DNA from: Chryseobacterium panacisoli
GTDB taxonomy: Bacteria > Bacteroidota > Bacteroidia > Flavobacteriales > Weeksellaceae
Length of the DNA stretch: 64,000 bases
NCBI RefSeq assembly: GCF_008274625.1
Contig: NZ_VTRU01000001.1
Span: 620,001 to 684,000, forward strand
Direction of reading: 5' to 3'
Every line of letters starts with the position of its first letter. Position 1 is the first letter of the stretch. Under the pieces are notes generated by a model, which saw nothing but the letters and a program-made list of their open reading frames with translations, was not told the origin of the DNA and did no database searches. The position numbers and the translations under genes were made by a program. Positions 19,794 through 28,191 of this stretch are shown in pieces.

Positions 19794-20948
19794 ATGATAC
19801 AACTTCCCTTATCAAAACTTTCCAATGTAGGAACTACTATTTTTAGTCAAATGACTCAGCTTGCCAACGAGAATGAAGCAATCAATCTTTCTCAGGGATT
19901 TCCGGATTTCATGCCTGATCCTGAATTATTGAATCATGTAGATCATTTTATTAAAAAAGGCTTTAACCAGTATGCCCCGCTGGGAGGAATGATAGGTCTG
20001 AAGGAAGAAATTGCCAGAAAAATTGAGAGCAGCCATCATACGATTTATCATCCTGACTCCGAAATAACTGTTACAGCAGGCGGGACTCAGGCTATTTTCA
20101 CAGCTATTGCCTCTTTTATCAAAAAGGATGATGAAGTGATTATTTTTGAGCCGGCCTATGATTGTTATGAGCCTACCGTAGAACTTTTCGGAGGTATTGT
20201 AAAACGTTTTGAAATGAAAGCTCCGGATTATAAAATCGACTGGACTGCCGTAAAAAATCTTGTCAGTGACAAAACAAGAATGATTATTCTGAATAATCCC
20301 AACAACCCATCCGGAAAAATCCTGACAGAAAATGATATACAAGAACTTATTCAGCTGGTAAAAGGAACTTCCATTCTTATTTTAAGCGATGAAGTGTATG
20401 AAAACATTGTTTTTGACGGAAAACAGCATTTAAGCATTTGTAAATATCCCGAATTGAAAGAAAGAAGTCTTCTTGTTGCTTCTTTCGGGAAACTTTTTCA
20501 CGTTACCGGATGGAAAGTAGGCTACTGCGCTGCACCCAAAATCTTAACGGATGAATTCAGAAAAGTACACCAGTTCAACGTTTTCTGTGTGAATACTCCT
20601 ATCCAGCTTGCACTGGCCGAATACATGAAAAATGATGAGCATTATACCCATCTGAATCAGTTTTTTCAGGAAAAAAGAGATTTTCTGAGAAAAGGTATTG
20701 CAGGAACATCTTTTGAACTGCTGGATTGCGAGGGGACTTATTTTCAGGCAGTAAAGTATGATAAGATTTCGGATAAAAACGATTTCGATTTTGCGTCTGA
20801 GCTTACCATCAAACATAAAGTGGCAAGTGTCCCTTTTTCTTCATTTTATAAAAATAAGCTGAATGAGAATGTAATCAGGTTGTGTTTTGCCAAGAAGCAG
20901 GAAACATTGGAAAGAGCTATTGAGAATTTATCTAGAGTATCATCATAA
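19794..20948 (+). CDS. Methionine aminotransferase (class I PLP aminotransferase)
   Basis: A 384-residue fold-type I aminotransferase of the YbdL/kynurenine-transaminase group, which transfers amino groups from methionine or aromatic amino acids to 2-oxo acids. Visible motifs are NLSQGFPDF near the start, NPNNPSG at 168-174 and the PLP-binding lysine in SFGKLFHVTGWK (Lys233). It is a single gene with no operon partner. Methionine preference is based on the family name and the NLSQGFPDF signature; other substrates cannot be excluded. Confidence 0.85.
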   Translation: MIQLPLSKLSNVGTTIFSQMTQLANENEAINLSQGFPDFMPDPELLNHVDHFIKKGFNQYAPLGGMIGLKEEIARKIESSHHTIYHPDSEITVTAGGTQAIFTAIASFIKKDDEVIIFEPAYDCYEPTVELFGGIVKRFEMKAPDYKIDWTAVKNLVSDKTRMIILNNPNNPSGKILTENDIQELIQLVKGTSILILSDEVYENIVFDGKQHLSICKYPELKERSLLVASFGKLFHVTGWKVGYCAAPKILTDEFRKVHQFNVFCVNTPIQLALAEYMKNDEHYTHLNQFFQEKRDFLRKGIAGTSFELLDCEGTYFQAVKYDKISDKNDFDFASELTIKHKVASVPFSSFYKNKLNENVIRLCFAKKQETLERAIENLSRVSS

Positions 20949-20991
20949 TTATTGTGCTTTTGTAGAGCTTAGAGACAAAGCTCCTTATTTC

Positions 20992-21024
20992 CACTGTCAT
21001 TGCAAGCAAAGCGAAGCAATCTCA
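20992..21024. repeat. Possible degenerate dispersed REP-like element
   Basis: The segment CATTGCAAGCAAAGCGAAGCAATCT contains ATTGC/GCAAT ends and resembles, from memory, a dispersed element found in many Bacteroidota intergenic regions. Only one copy is present in this window, so it cannot be confirmed here. Confidence 0.3.
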
Positions 21025-21225
21025 TCAGAAGTTGTGAATTTATGACGCAAAGTAACTTTATAAATAAAAGTTTTAGGTGCAATGATTTTATCTCTAACAA
21101 AATTGTACTGTTTTAAAATGATGTAGTTATTTCAAGGTCATTTCAGACGACGAATTTATATTTTTCTTTATTACCATTGATTTTCATATATTTATAAAAT
21201 AACTAATCCATTAAATATAAAAATC

Positions 21226-21381
21226 ATGAAAAAGACAATCATCTTAGGAAAAAAATTAAACAAAAAAGAATTAAATATGATCAAAGGAGGTCTGAAGATC
21301 TGTATTCTGCCGGGAACTACAGAATGCTCCGAATATGCAAGATATTGTGGAGAACCTCAATGCCAGGTGCCTATCAACTAA
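21226..21381 (+). CDS. GG-leader cysteine peptide 1 (bacteriocin-like)
   Basis: A 51-residue peptide. A Lys-rich leader (GKKLNKKELNMIKGG) ends in a double glycine at 21-22, the classic processing site of C39-peptidase substrates. The 29-residue core has cysteines at 26, 34, 41 and 46, spaced C-x6-C-x4-C at the end, followed by QVP. Upstream, TATATTTA at 21187-21194 aligns with the promoter of the other peptide cluster. No exporter, peptidase or maturation gene is adjacent. Antimicrobial or signalling function is inference. Confidence 0.75.
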   Translation: MKKTIILGKKLNKKELNMIKGGLKICILPGTTECSEYARYCGEPQCQVPIN

Positions 21382-21406
21382 TATCAATAATTAATAAAAC
21401 TCTCCC

Positions 21407-21583
21407 ATGAAAAACAAAAGTGTAAAAAAAGGAAAAAAAATAACCCGAAAAGAACTACATACAATCAATGGAGGTTTAGGCAATGTAAGATGTACCAATT
21501 CTTCAGGACATTGTGTATACATCGGGCCTGGGTGCAGCGAACTTAAATGCCAGCTACCTGAACCTATTGAAGCTGTTGAATAA
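21407..21583 (+). CDS. GG-leader cysteine peptide 2 (bacteriocin-like)
   Basis: A 58-residue peptide 25 bp after peptide 1 and probably co-transcribed with it. The leader reads KGKKITRKELHTINGG with the double glycine at 22-23. Core cysteines are at 29, 36, 43 and 48, giving the same C-x6-C-x4-C spacing, then QLP and an acidic tail. A 19-bp terminator hairpin follows at once. The pair therefore forms a closed two-gene transcription unit. Confidence 0.75.
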   Translation: MKNKSVKKGKKITRKELHTINGGLGNVRCTNSSGHCVYIGPGCSELKCQLPEPIEAVE

Positions 21584-21604
21584 TAAAGCTCCAAAAAACA
21601 GCAA

Positions 21605-21647
21605 AAAATACTTCGGCCGGCTCAAAATGAGCCGGCCGAAGTATTTT
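21605..21647. terminator. Very strong bidirectional terminator
   Basis: A perfect 19-bp inverted repeat (AAAATACTTCGGCCGGCTC and its complement) around a 5-nt loop AAAAT, with A and T tracts on both sides. It separates the peptide unit from the convergent SDR gene. Confidence 0.9.
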
Positions 21648-21666
21648 AAAGATGCTCCATCAAATG

Positions 21667-22431
21667 TTATAAAAACATTCCTCCGGAAACTTCAATTCTT
21701 TGTCCATTGATCCACCTTGCATCTTCCGTACACAGAAATGCCACTACACCACCAATATCATCTGGAAGTCCTACTCTTCCTAAGGCTGTGGCACCCGCTA
21801 CTACAGCGTTGATCTCTTCATTATCTCTTACTCTTCCTCCTCCGAAATCGGTTTCAATAGCTCCGGGAGCCACAACGTTGGCCTTGATTTTTCTTGGTCC
21901 CAATTCTTTGGCCATATATTTTGTGAGCATTTCCACCCCAGCTTTTATAGATCCGTAAATAGAAGATCCCGGAGTTGCAAATCTTGCCAATCCTGAAGAC
22001 ACATTGATAATTCCTCCCCCATCATTCATAAATGGCAAAAATTTTTGAGTCAGAAAAAATACTCCTTTAAAATGAATGTCTACCACATCATCCAGCTGTT
22101 CTTCTGTTACTTCGGTAATAGGTGAATATAAAGCTGTTCCTGCATTATTGATCAGATAATCAATATGAGTACTTCCTGTATTTTCCTGCAGGTGATCCGT
22201 AACCTGCTTTACGAAGGCATCAAAACTTTTAATGTCTTTTGTATCCAGCTGAAAAGCAACAGCATTACGTCCTATTGATTTTATTTCATTCACAACAGCT
22301 TCTGCTTCTTCCTTGTTGCTTCTATAGGTAATAATGACATCTAATCCCTTTTGAGCAATCTTTAATGCTGAGTTCTTTCCCAATCCACGGCTACCTCCGG
22401 TTACCAATGCGATATTTGTTTTTGTGTTCAT
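21667..22431 (-). CDS. SDR family oxidoreductase (3-oxoacyl-ACP reductase-like)
   Basis: A classical SDR with TGGSRGLGKN at the cofactor site, NNAG in the middle, catalytic Ser in INVSSGLAR, Tyr/Lys in YGSIKAG and a C-terminal GQRIEVSGG. The open frame reaches 22458 but starts there with TTG; the ATG at 22431 (MNTKTNIALVTGG) gives 254 residues, the normal family length. The AraC-type gene immediately upstream on the same strand (22521-23459) is a likely regulator, an arrangement typical of AraC-controlled oxidoreductases. Confidence 0.85.
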   Translation of the reverse strand: MNTKTNIALVTGGSRGLGKNSALKIAQKGLDVIITYRSNKEEAEAVVNEIKSIGRNAVAFQLDTKDIKSFDAFVKQVTDHLQENTGSTHIDYLINNAGTALYSPITEVTEEQLDDVVDIHFKGVFFLTQKFLPFMNDGGGIINVSSGLARFATPGSSIYGSIKAGVEMLTKYMAKELGPRKIKANVVAPGAIETDFGGGRVRDNEEINAVVAGATALGRVGLPDDIGGVVAFLCTEDARWINGQRIEVSGGMFL

Positions 22432-22520
22432 TGTATTTTGATTATTTTGATGGTACAAAGTTGGGATATTTTCAGACTGAAATGTTTGCTTGAATCAATC
22501 TGAAATTTGCAAAATTCAAA

Positions 22521-23459
22521 TCAGGAACGAAATTCTAAGGGAGTAAAGGAAGTTTTCCTTTTAAAGAAATTAGAAAAATGAGCAATTTCCTCGAAACCCA
22601 GGGCATAGGATATCTCTGAAACATTCCATCTGGTCTGCTTTAAGAGTATTTTCGCTTCCTGAATGATACGGTCAGAAATAAATTCCGTAGTCGTTTTTCC
22701 GGTGCTTTCTTTTAACCTTTTGTTTAAATAATTGACATGAACCGCCAATCGTTCTGCATAATCTTTTGCGGTCTTCAGCTGCAGTCTCTGGTCCCAGGAT
22801 TCAATAGGAAATTGTCTTTCCAACAGTTCTATAAACAGAGAAACCACTCTCATAGAAGCATCATTAGATGCAGATATTTTGGATGCCGGCTGTAATTTTT
22901 GACCGTAATGGATCAATTCCAACACATAATTTCTGATCAGATCATATTTAAAAATATAATCTGAATCTATTTCTTTTTTTATTTTTTTAAAAAGGCTTTC
23001 CAGTTCTTTCGCAAGCTCGTCATCAATTTCAAAAACAGGTACTCCGCCTGGCTGAAAAATGGGAAGATCTTCAAGATTGTAATAGGATTTATCTTTAATA
23101 AAAAAATCTTCTGTGAATACACAAAAACTTCCTGACTGATCAGGATCCTCAGGCACCCAATGATACGGAACTTTTGGAGTAGCAAATAATAAGGCGTTCT
23201 GTTGTATTGATATTACTTTATCAGCATATTCTGCCCTGTTTCGCCCTCGTATAAAACTTATCTTATAGTATTTCCTCCTGTTATAAGGCATTTCGGAAGT
23301 TGTCCTTGCCCTTTCAAGTGTCTGTGCGATATCAAAAACATTAAAGTGTCCGATATCTTTATGAAGTCCTTTCGGAAAAATACTTTCGAGGTCTTTACCT
23401 AATTTGGCAGCCATCTCTTTGTAAAAATCCTCCAGTGAGGTATGTGCTACTTTTTCCAT
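22521..23459 (-). CDS. AraC-family transcriptional regulator
   Basis: A 312-residue regulator with an N-terminal cupin-like sensing domain (YYKISFI, PYHWVPED) and a C-terminal double helix-turn-helix (RLAVHVNYLNKRLKE and YALGFEEIAHFSNFFKRKT). No membrane segment. The N-terminal part is clearly related to the regulator at 44732-45646, which shares YNRR-YYKISFI and the CF-FxxEFF pattern. It lies upstream of the SDR gene with an 89-bp gap and probably controls it. Confidence 0.88.
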   Translation of the reverse strand: MEKVAHTSLEDFYKEMAAKLGKDLESIFPKGLHKDIGHFNVFDIAQTLERARTTSEMPYNRRKYYKISFIRGRNRAEYADKVISIQQNALLFATPKVPYHWVPEDPDQSGSFCVFTEDFFIKDKSYYNLEDLPIFQPGGVPVFEIDDELAKELESLFKKIKKEIDSDYIFKYDLIRNYVLELIHYGQKLQPASKISASNDASMRVVSLFIELLERQFPIESWDQRLQLKTAKDYAERLAVHVNYLNKRLKESTGKTTTEFISDRIIQEAKILLKQTRWNVSEISYALGFEEIAHFSNFFKRKTSFTPLEFRS

Positions 23460-23518
23460 GGCAGATGATTTGTAAAATTCAAATATACGAACTTATGAAA
23501 TAGTTCCGCCTGAATATA

Positions 23519-24298
23519 TTACAGATTGCTTGCCAGAATTCCGAATTCTTTTTTAAAAGCAAATGAAAAATGTGATAAATCCTCAAATCCAAGATCAATG
23601 TAGATATCTGATGGTCTTTCTTTTTTTTCTTCTATCAAAAATCGTGCTTCCTGCAATCTTCTTTTAATTAACCAGCGATTTGGTGTTTCATTAAATATCT
23701 TTTTAAAATCTCTTTTAAAAGCAGACAAACTACGTCCTGTAAGGAATGCAAAACGTTCTAAATTAACATTAAATTTATAATTTTTCTGCATAAATTCTTC
23801 AAGGTCCACCCGTCCCGGAATACCAAAATCAAAGAGTATATCTGACAATTCAGGATGCAGCTGCAAGAGAATAAGTAACAGTTCTTCTCTTTTTAAGTCT
23901 GAGAACGCATTATTTATCTGCCCGGATTCTGTGTAATAAGGTTCCAATGAAAGAAGGAAGCTACTGATCAGCGGATCTTTTTTTATCGGAATAAAAGCAT
24001 TTTTTGACTGATGATTCTGAAAAAAGAGGCTGTGTTTTTTATGGAAACTCGTTAAAAATGATTCATCAAAAATAAAAATCACTTTTTCAAATTCATTATT
24101 ATCTTTCTGTTTATTATAGCGTGCAAGGCGGTTTTTACGTACAATACAGCTGTCACCAGATTTAAGAACGTAATGCCTGTTACCATCATAACCGTTTATG
24201 GTTCCTTTTGCCAGAAATAAAAAAAAATGTTCCGCTATAAATTGTTCCGGAGACACGGCAGGTCCAACAAAACAGGACTTTATCTCAGTTATTTTCAT
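23519..24298 (-). CDS. AraC-family transcriptional regulator
   Basis: A 259-residue regulator with a cupin-like N-terminal domain (KGTINGYDGNRHYVLKSGD) and a C-terminal AraC domain (FAFLTGRSLSAFKRDFKK and LGFEDLSHFSFAFKKEFG). It starts 6 bp after the metallo-hydrolase gene and is therefore the last gene of a four-gene unit running from 27112. That position suggests it regulates this unit; the 23-bp-period direct repeats upstream of the unit are a candidate binding site. Confidence 0.87.
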   Translation of the reverse strand: MKITEIKSCFVGPAVSPEQFIAEHFFLFLAKGTINGYDGNRHYVLKSGDSCIVRKNRLARYNKQKDNNEFEKVIFIFDESFLTSFHKKHSLFFQNHQSKNAFIPIKKDPLISSFLLSLEPYYTESGQINNAFSDLKREELLLILLQLHPELSDILFDFGIPGRVDLEEFMQKNYKFNVNLERFAFLTGRSLSAFKRDFKKIFNETPNRWLIKRRLQEARFLIEEKKERPSDIYIDLGFEDLSHFSFAFKKEFGILASNL

Positions 24299-24304
24299 TG
24301 TACA

Positions 24305-25435
24305 TTATTTTATATTTTTCCACCATTGTTTAAACTGTTGAGTATTGTCATTCAGTTTTACCTTTTCACCAATCATAGGTGTGGCAAGGCGGTAAGGTTT
24401 TGTCTGGGACAGGGCTGAGATCCGTTCCAACGGTTCGTTCCAGGGATGTTTAGCCAGAGTAAACTTGGAATGATGAACAGGCAGAAGATTTTTAGCTTTT
24501 AACTCTGTGACTGCCAATGCCACTTCTTCAGGCAGTTCATGCACCGACTGCCAGGCTTTATTGTACTGTCCGCATTCCATGACCGCCCAGTCGATAGCAG
24601 GATGTTTCTCAGCAATCTTTTTAAAACGGCCACTGTAGCCGCCATCTCCACTATAGTACACGGTCATGTCAGGTGACTGAATGAAAAAAGATAACCAAAG
24701 AGATTGTGAACTTTTAAAGCCTCTCCCGCCATCATGATGGGTACTTTCAGTAAAGATGGTAAAACCTGACTTTACCTGTACTTTTTCGTCCCAATCTTTT
24801 TCAATAATCTGCTGTTTTGTATAGCCCCATCTTTGATAATGAGCTCCTGCTCCCAGCCCGCAAACAACGTATTTTGTTTTAGGCTGTAATGCTTTTGCAG
24901 TCTCATAATCCAGATGGTCATAATGGTCGTGTGAAAGCAGCATATAATCAATCTCCGGTATATCATCTGCTGTATAGATATCACTTCCTTTATATGCCTT
25001 TACTCCCCAGGGCAATGGAGATGCTTTACCACTGAAAACCGGATCTACTAAAATCTTTACTCCATCCAGCTGTAAAAAGAAAGATGAGTGTCCAAACCAT
25101 ACAATGATATTTTCGTCTGCAGGGATTGATTTCAGATTTGTTTTAACTGATGGTAAAATGTCTTCAGGTTCTGTATGAGGGTATTCTTTGGTAAGAGATC
25201 CCCATATTTCACCTAACATGCTGTAGCCTTCAGTAATCGTTGGTTTTTCTTCCAGATTTCTGAATTTTCCATTTTTATAATGGATTGATTTTTTGACCTG
25301 TTCTAATCTTTCGCCTTCAGGCAAAGCTCCAAATTGTGGTTTACCCATATAAAACCAGACCATAAAAATCAGGATCAGCATGGCGCCTAGCAAGGCAATT
25401 AATGTTCTTTTAAGCAGTTTTAAAAATGTTTTCAT
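24305..25435 (-). CDS. MBL-fold metallo-hydrolase (UlaG/NAPE-PLD-like) with membrane anchor
   Basis: A 376-residue protein with an N-terminal membrane helix (about residues 10-30) and a metallo-beta-lactamase fold. The metal motifs are visible: HSSFFLQLDG, LSHDHYDHLD, STHHDGGRG, YYSGDGGYSG and LPVHHSKF. Relatives include lactonases, phospholipases D and esterases. Its ATG overlaps the stop of the upstream NAD(P)-binding gene by 4 bp, so they are translated together. Substrate is unknown; an outward-facing hydrolase of lipid-like or lactone compounds is an inference. Confidence 0.85.
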   Translation of the reverse strand: MKTFLKLLKRTLIALLGAMLILIFMVWFYMGKPQFGALPEGERLEQVKKSIHYKNGKFRNLEEKPTITEGYSMLGEIWGSLTKEYPHTEPEDILPSVKTNLKSIPADENIIVWFGHSSFFLQLDGVKILVDPVFSGKASPLPWGVKAYKGSDIYTADDIPEIDYMLLSHDHYDHLDYETAKALQPKTKYVVCGLGAGAHYQRWGYTKQQIIEKDWDEKVQVKSGFTIFTESTHHDGGRGFKSSQSLWLSFFIQSPDMTVYYSGDGGYSGRFKKIAEKHPAIDWAVMECGQYNKAWQSVHELPEEVALAVTELKAKNLLPVHHSKFTLAKHPWNEPLERISALSQTKPYRLATPMIGEKVKLNDNTQQFKQWWKNIK

Positions 25436-26085
25436 TGTGCCGATATCTTAATATCTTTTACTTCCAGAACAGATAGAGGATATCCTTTAGAAACACAGTT
25501 AATCATAGCCTGTCCTACTTCTTCCATTCTGCAGATCCATTGGGGAAAAATCAGATACCACAATGGTGATAATGCATCAAAAATACGATAAATAAAACGA
25601 ACATTTTTCTGACCTTTTACGGGTCTCATCAATCCGGGACGAAAATTATAAACGGTCTTAAAAGGGAGCTTAAGTAAGGCATTTTCGGTTCTTCCTTTTA
25701 CCCTTGCCCACATTACTTTACCCTGTTCTGTACTGTCGGTACGGTTTCCGGAGACATAAATAAATGTCATACCTGAGGTGATTCGGGATAAAGTTTCAGC
25801 AAACGGAACAACAAAACCATAGGTTTTCATGGTGAAACTTTCTTCAGTTTCTCCAACTGAACTTACCCCTGCACAAAAAAAACAGGCATCATAGCCGTTA
25901 AGTTCAGCTACATAGTTCCCTATTTCTGAAAAGTCTTTCACAATCAATTCTTTCAGCTTATTATGCTGACGGTTTAATGATTTTCTATTGATGATTAAAA
26001 CTTCTGTAATTTCCGGGTTTTCAAGACAAACCAACAGAACACCCTCACCTACCAACCCGGTTGCTCCTGTAATAATAACTTTCAT
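25432..26085 (-). CDS. NAD(P)-binding oxidoreductase-like protein (HTATIP2/YbjT type)
   Basis: A 217-residue atypical SDR-fold protein with the nucleotide-binding start IITGATGLVGEGVLL and a conserved FYVSGNRTD-like and NFRPGLMRPVKG segment. The canonical YxxxK pair is not obvious, as in NAD(P)H-binding and redox-sensing relatives. It sits 1 bp after the preceding SDR gene and overlaps the metallo-hydrolase by 4 bp. The role is probably tied to the other enzymes of this operon. Confidence 0.75.
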   Translation of the reverse strand: MKVIITGATGLVGEGVLLVCLENPEITEVLIINRKSLNRQHNKLKELIVKDFSEIGNYVAELNGYDACFFCAGVSSVGETEESFTMKTYGFVVPFAETLSRITSGMTFIYVSGNRTDSTEQGKVMWARVKGRTENALLKLPFKTVYNFRPGLMRPVKGQKNVRFIYRIFDALSPLWYLIFPQWICRMEEVGQAMINCVSKGYPLSVLEVKDIKISAQ

Positions 26086-26086
26086 T

Positions 26087-27112
26087 TTAAATCTGATTAA
26101 ATTTGATTAAACTTTCCGCTGCCGCTAATATTGCTTCTTCAGCTTTTCTTGGCTTCCACCCTAACATGCTTTTTGCCTTTTCACTGCTTGCTCTTTTTAC
26201 CAGTCCTAAGTGAGGAACAATCATTTTTAATTTCGGATTAAAAACAGCCAACACTCTGATTATCCAATTAGGCAATTCTTTGGTAGGGGCTTTACCTGCA
26301 ACTTCACCTAAATTCTTTCTGAGAACATCTGCCACTTCCTGCATAGAAAGAGCTTCACCTGCTACAGCAATAAAACGTTGACCATTTGCTTCAGGCATGC
26401 TTAATGCTTTAAGATGAAGGTCAGCAACATCCCGTACATCTACAAAGCCCGTAATCAGTTTTGGACATCCCTTCATTTCTCCGTTGAGCATTTGCTTTAT
26501 AATCTGTATAGAATGCGCATAATCGCTTGATAAAACAGGCCCCATCACAGTGGTTGGATTCACTACGGCGAGTTCCATACCATTTCTTTCATTTTGAATA
26601 AAATCCCATGCTGCTCTTTCTGAAATGGTTTTTGAGCGCTGATAAGGTGCTACAGTATCATCTATTACCGTCCAGTCTTCTTCGGTATACGGAGTTTTCT
26701 TCGATGTACCATAGCTTACCGCACCAAAAGCTGAAGTAAGTACAACTCTTTTTACTCCTGCCTTTTGGGCTGCTCTCAGCACAAACAATACCCCGTTTTT
26801 AGCAGGTATCACAAAATCGTCTTCTGTCTTTGCATCGGTATGGGGAGTGGGCGAAGCGGTGTGAATAACGTATTGGCAGCCTTCAACAGCTTTTTCCCAA
26901 CTTTTCTCGTTTTCTAAATCAGCTTCTGCAAAAGACAAATCTTCAAAGGAACTGATTCCTCCCTCCTTCAGCATTTGTTTTACTAATCCTGACTTGTTCA
27001 ATGATCGAAGTGTAGCTTTTACTTTATATCCATTGTTAAGCAGGGCAATCATACAATAGCAGGCTATGAAACCTGATCCTCCTGTAACCAAAACGGTTTC
27101 TTTATTTCTCAT
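26087..27112 (-). CDS. NAD-dependent SDR (dihydroflavonol-4-reductase-like aldehyde reductase)
   Basis: A 341-residue extended SDR with VTGGSGFIACY at the N terminus, VIHTASPTPH, and catalytic motifs VLTSAFGAV (Ser) and PYQRSKTIS (Tyr/Lys). The C-terminal substrate domain ends with SMLGWKPRKAEEAI. It is the first gene of the four-gene minus-strand unit 27112 to 23519. Aldehyde or ketone reduction is the family activity; the actual substrate is not deducible. Confidence 0.85.
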   Translation of the reverse strand: MRNKETVLVTGGSGFIACYCMIALLNNGYKVKATLRSLNKSGLVKQMLKEGGISSFEDLSFAEADLENEKSWEKAVEGCQYVIHTASPTPHTDAKTEDDFVIPAKNGVLFVLRAAQKAGVKRVVLTSAFGAVSYGTSKKTPYTEEDWTVIDDTVAPYQRSKTISERAAWDFIQNERNGMELAVVNPTTVMGPVLSSDYAHSIQIIKQMLNGEMKGCPKLITGFVDVRDVADLHLKALSMPEANGQRFIAVAGEALSMQEVADVLRKNLGEVAGKAPTKELPNWIIRVLAVFNPKLKMIVPHLGLVKRASSEKAKSMLGWKPRKAEEAILAAAESLIKFNQI

Positions 27113-27157
27113 TTTCTGAAGTATTAATAGGACAAATTTCCAAAATATAAAATCATA

Positions 27158-27197
27158 TTATTGTGTTGAAAAGTCCATTCTTATTATGTTGAAAAGT
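27158..27197 (-). promoter_or_regulatory. Direct repeats, possible AraC operator
   Basis: TTATT[G/A]TGTTGAAAAGT occurs at 27158-27174 and 27181-27197, identical in 16 of 17 bases and 23 bp apart, i.e. about two helical turns. Paired direct repeats with this spacing are typical of AraC-family operators. They lie between the divergent SDR unit and the peptide cluster. Confidence 0.55.
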
Positions 27198-27307
27198 TCA
27201 ACATACTTATTAATTCAATTTAAACTTAGCAATCAATATCATTATATATTATTCAAATATTTGTTTATTTTTTTCTAGACACAGTGATATACTTCATTTA
27301 TTTTTCT

Positions 27308-27315
27308 TACATTCG
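27308..27315 (+). promoter_or_regulatory. Putative -7 element of the second peptide cluster
   Basis: TACATTCG is close to TAnnTTTG. Its downstream sequence (CAAAACTAACC...) aligns with that after TATATTTA at 21187, upstream of the first peptide pair, suggesting related promoters. Confidence 0.45.
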
Positions 27316-27344
27316 TCAAAACTAACCTACTAAAAATCAAACCA

Positions 27345-27536
27345 ATGAAAAATCACATTACTCAAATCGGAAAAAAACTGAACAAAAGAGAATTAAGAAC
27401 GATCAAAGGAGGTCTGATCAACTGTATTGAACCCGTTCTGTGCCCTGACCTTCCATGTGAGCCTTCTTCAGACCCGAATGGGTGTACTATTATTTCTCCA
27501 AAGTGTGCACAAAAGGAGTGCAGACCGCAGTTATAA
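27345..27536 (+). CDS. GG-leader cysteine peptide 3, six-cysteine type
   Basis: A 63-residue peptide with leader IGKKLNKRELRTIKGG (double glycine 22-23). Core cysteines are at 27, 33, 38, 47, 54 and 59: C-x5-C-x4-C, then C-x6-C-x4-C, ending CRPQL. It is nearly co-linear with peptide 4, sharing NC-EP-LC and CAQK-CRPQ. It is the first of three adjacent plus-strand peptide genes. Disulfide-bonded secreted peptide is the most likely form; activity unknown. Confidence 0.75.
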   Translation: MKNHITQIGKKLNKRELRTIKGGLINCIEPVLCPDLPCEPSSDPNGCTIISPKCAQKECRPQL

Positions 27537-27565
27537 TATCGAAATCAAATCATAAATAAAATACT

Positions 27566-27781
27566 ATGAAAAAACTCGATCTAAACAAAGGTAAAAGACT
27601 TAATAAAAAAGAATTAAAAACAATTCAAGGAGGTATGCTGAATTGTATGGAGCCTATCCTATGTACTGAGTTTCCTTGTGAGACTTATCCACCAGGAGAC
27701 ATCAGAAACTGTACCACCATTTCTGTTAGCTGTGCCCAGAAAATATGCAGACCTCAAGACCCCGGACCTATTGAGCTGTAA
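27566..27781 (+). CDS. GG-leader cysteine peptide 4, six-cysteine type
   Basis: A 71-residue peptide with leader NKGKRLNKKELKTIQGG (double glycine 22-23). Cysteines at 27, 33, 38, 49, 56 and 61 repeat the peptide 3 arrangement, with a two-residue longer central loop (PPGDIRN) and a longer tail. Located 29 bp after peptide 3. The two are evidently a recent duplication. Confidence 0.75.
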   Translation: MKKLDLNKGKRLNKKELKTIQGGMLNCMEPILCTEFPCETYPPGDIRNCTTISVSCAQKICRPQDPGPIEL

Positions 27782-27805
27782 TTTGATCATTTAAAACCAT
27801 ACATT

Positions 27806-27964
27806 ATGAAAAATCAAAATTTAACTAACGGAAAAAAACTGAACAAAAAACAATTAAGAGTAATTACTGGCGGAAAAGAAATGTGTCTGCTTCCGGATCT
27901 TACCTGTAAGAGAATTTCTTTTGCCTGTGCTGAATTACAATGCCAGCCTGGAATTGAAATTTAA
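27806..27964 (+). CDS. GG-leader cysteine peptide 5, four-cysteine type
   Basis: A 52-residue peptide with leader NGKKLNKKQLRVITGG (double glycine 22-23). Core cysteines at 27, 34, 41 and 46 match peptide 1 (26, 34, 41, 46) rather than its immediate neighbours, so the four-cysteine and six-cysteine types are mixed in one cluster. It starts 24 bp after peptide 4 and is followed by a terminator at 28013, closing a three-gene unit. Confidence 0.72.
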   Translation: MKNQNLTNGKKLNKKQLRVITGGKEMCLLPDLTCKRISFACAELQCQPGIEI

Positions 27965-28012
27965 GAATCCAACAACGCGAAAAAGCTGAATAAAAAGCTT
28001 TTATTTCATTAT

Positions 28013-28049
28013 AAAAAAGTCGCTTTTCTTACCGGGAAGTGACTTTTTT
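28013..28049 (+). terminator. Terminator of the three-peptide unit
   Basis: AAAAAAGTCGCTT pairs with AAGTGACTTTTTT (one G-U pair), with an 11-nt loop and a T run, about 50 bp after the peptide 5 stop. Confidence 0.8.
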
Positions 28050-28131
28050 AATTTTACTGTAGTGTCTTTAGAACTCCTGTATTTTTTAAGATTTATAATT
28101 TCAAGATAATCAAAGTTTATCTCATGAACGC

Positions 28132-28165
28132 AAAAAACGCCCCCAAATACATGGAAGCGTTTTTT
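28132..28165 (-). terminator. Terminator of ychF
   Basis: On the minus strand AAAAAACGCTTCC pairs with GGGGGCGTTTTTT (two G-U pairs), followed by T residues, 27 bp past the ychF stop. Confidence 0.8.
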
Positions 28166-28191
28166 ATTATAAACGAACTTTAATATTTTTC

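Noticed and set aside
27276..27288. TAGACACAGTG, resembling the TetR palindrome
   Set aside because: The half sites are not separated by the N4 spacer and the match is partial, so it is not counted as a fifth operator.
28056..28068. AGTGTCTTTA half site of the TetR operator
   Set aside because: Only one arm is present and no TATATTTG box follows.
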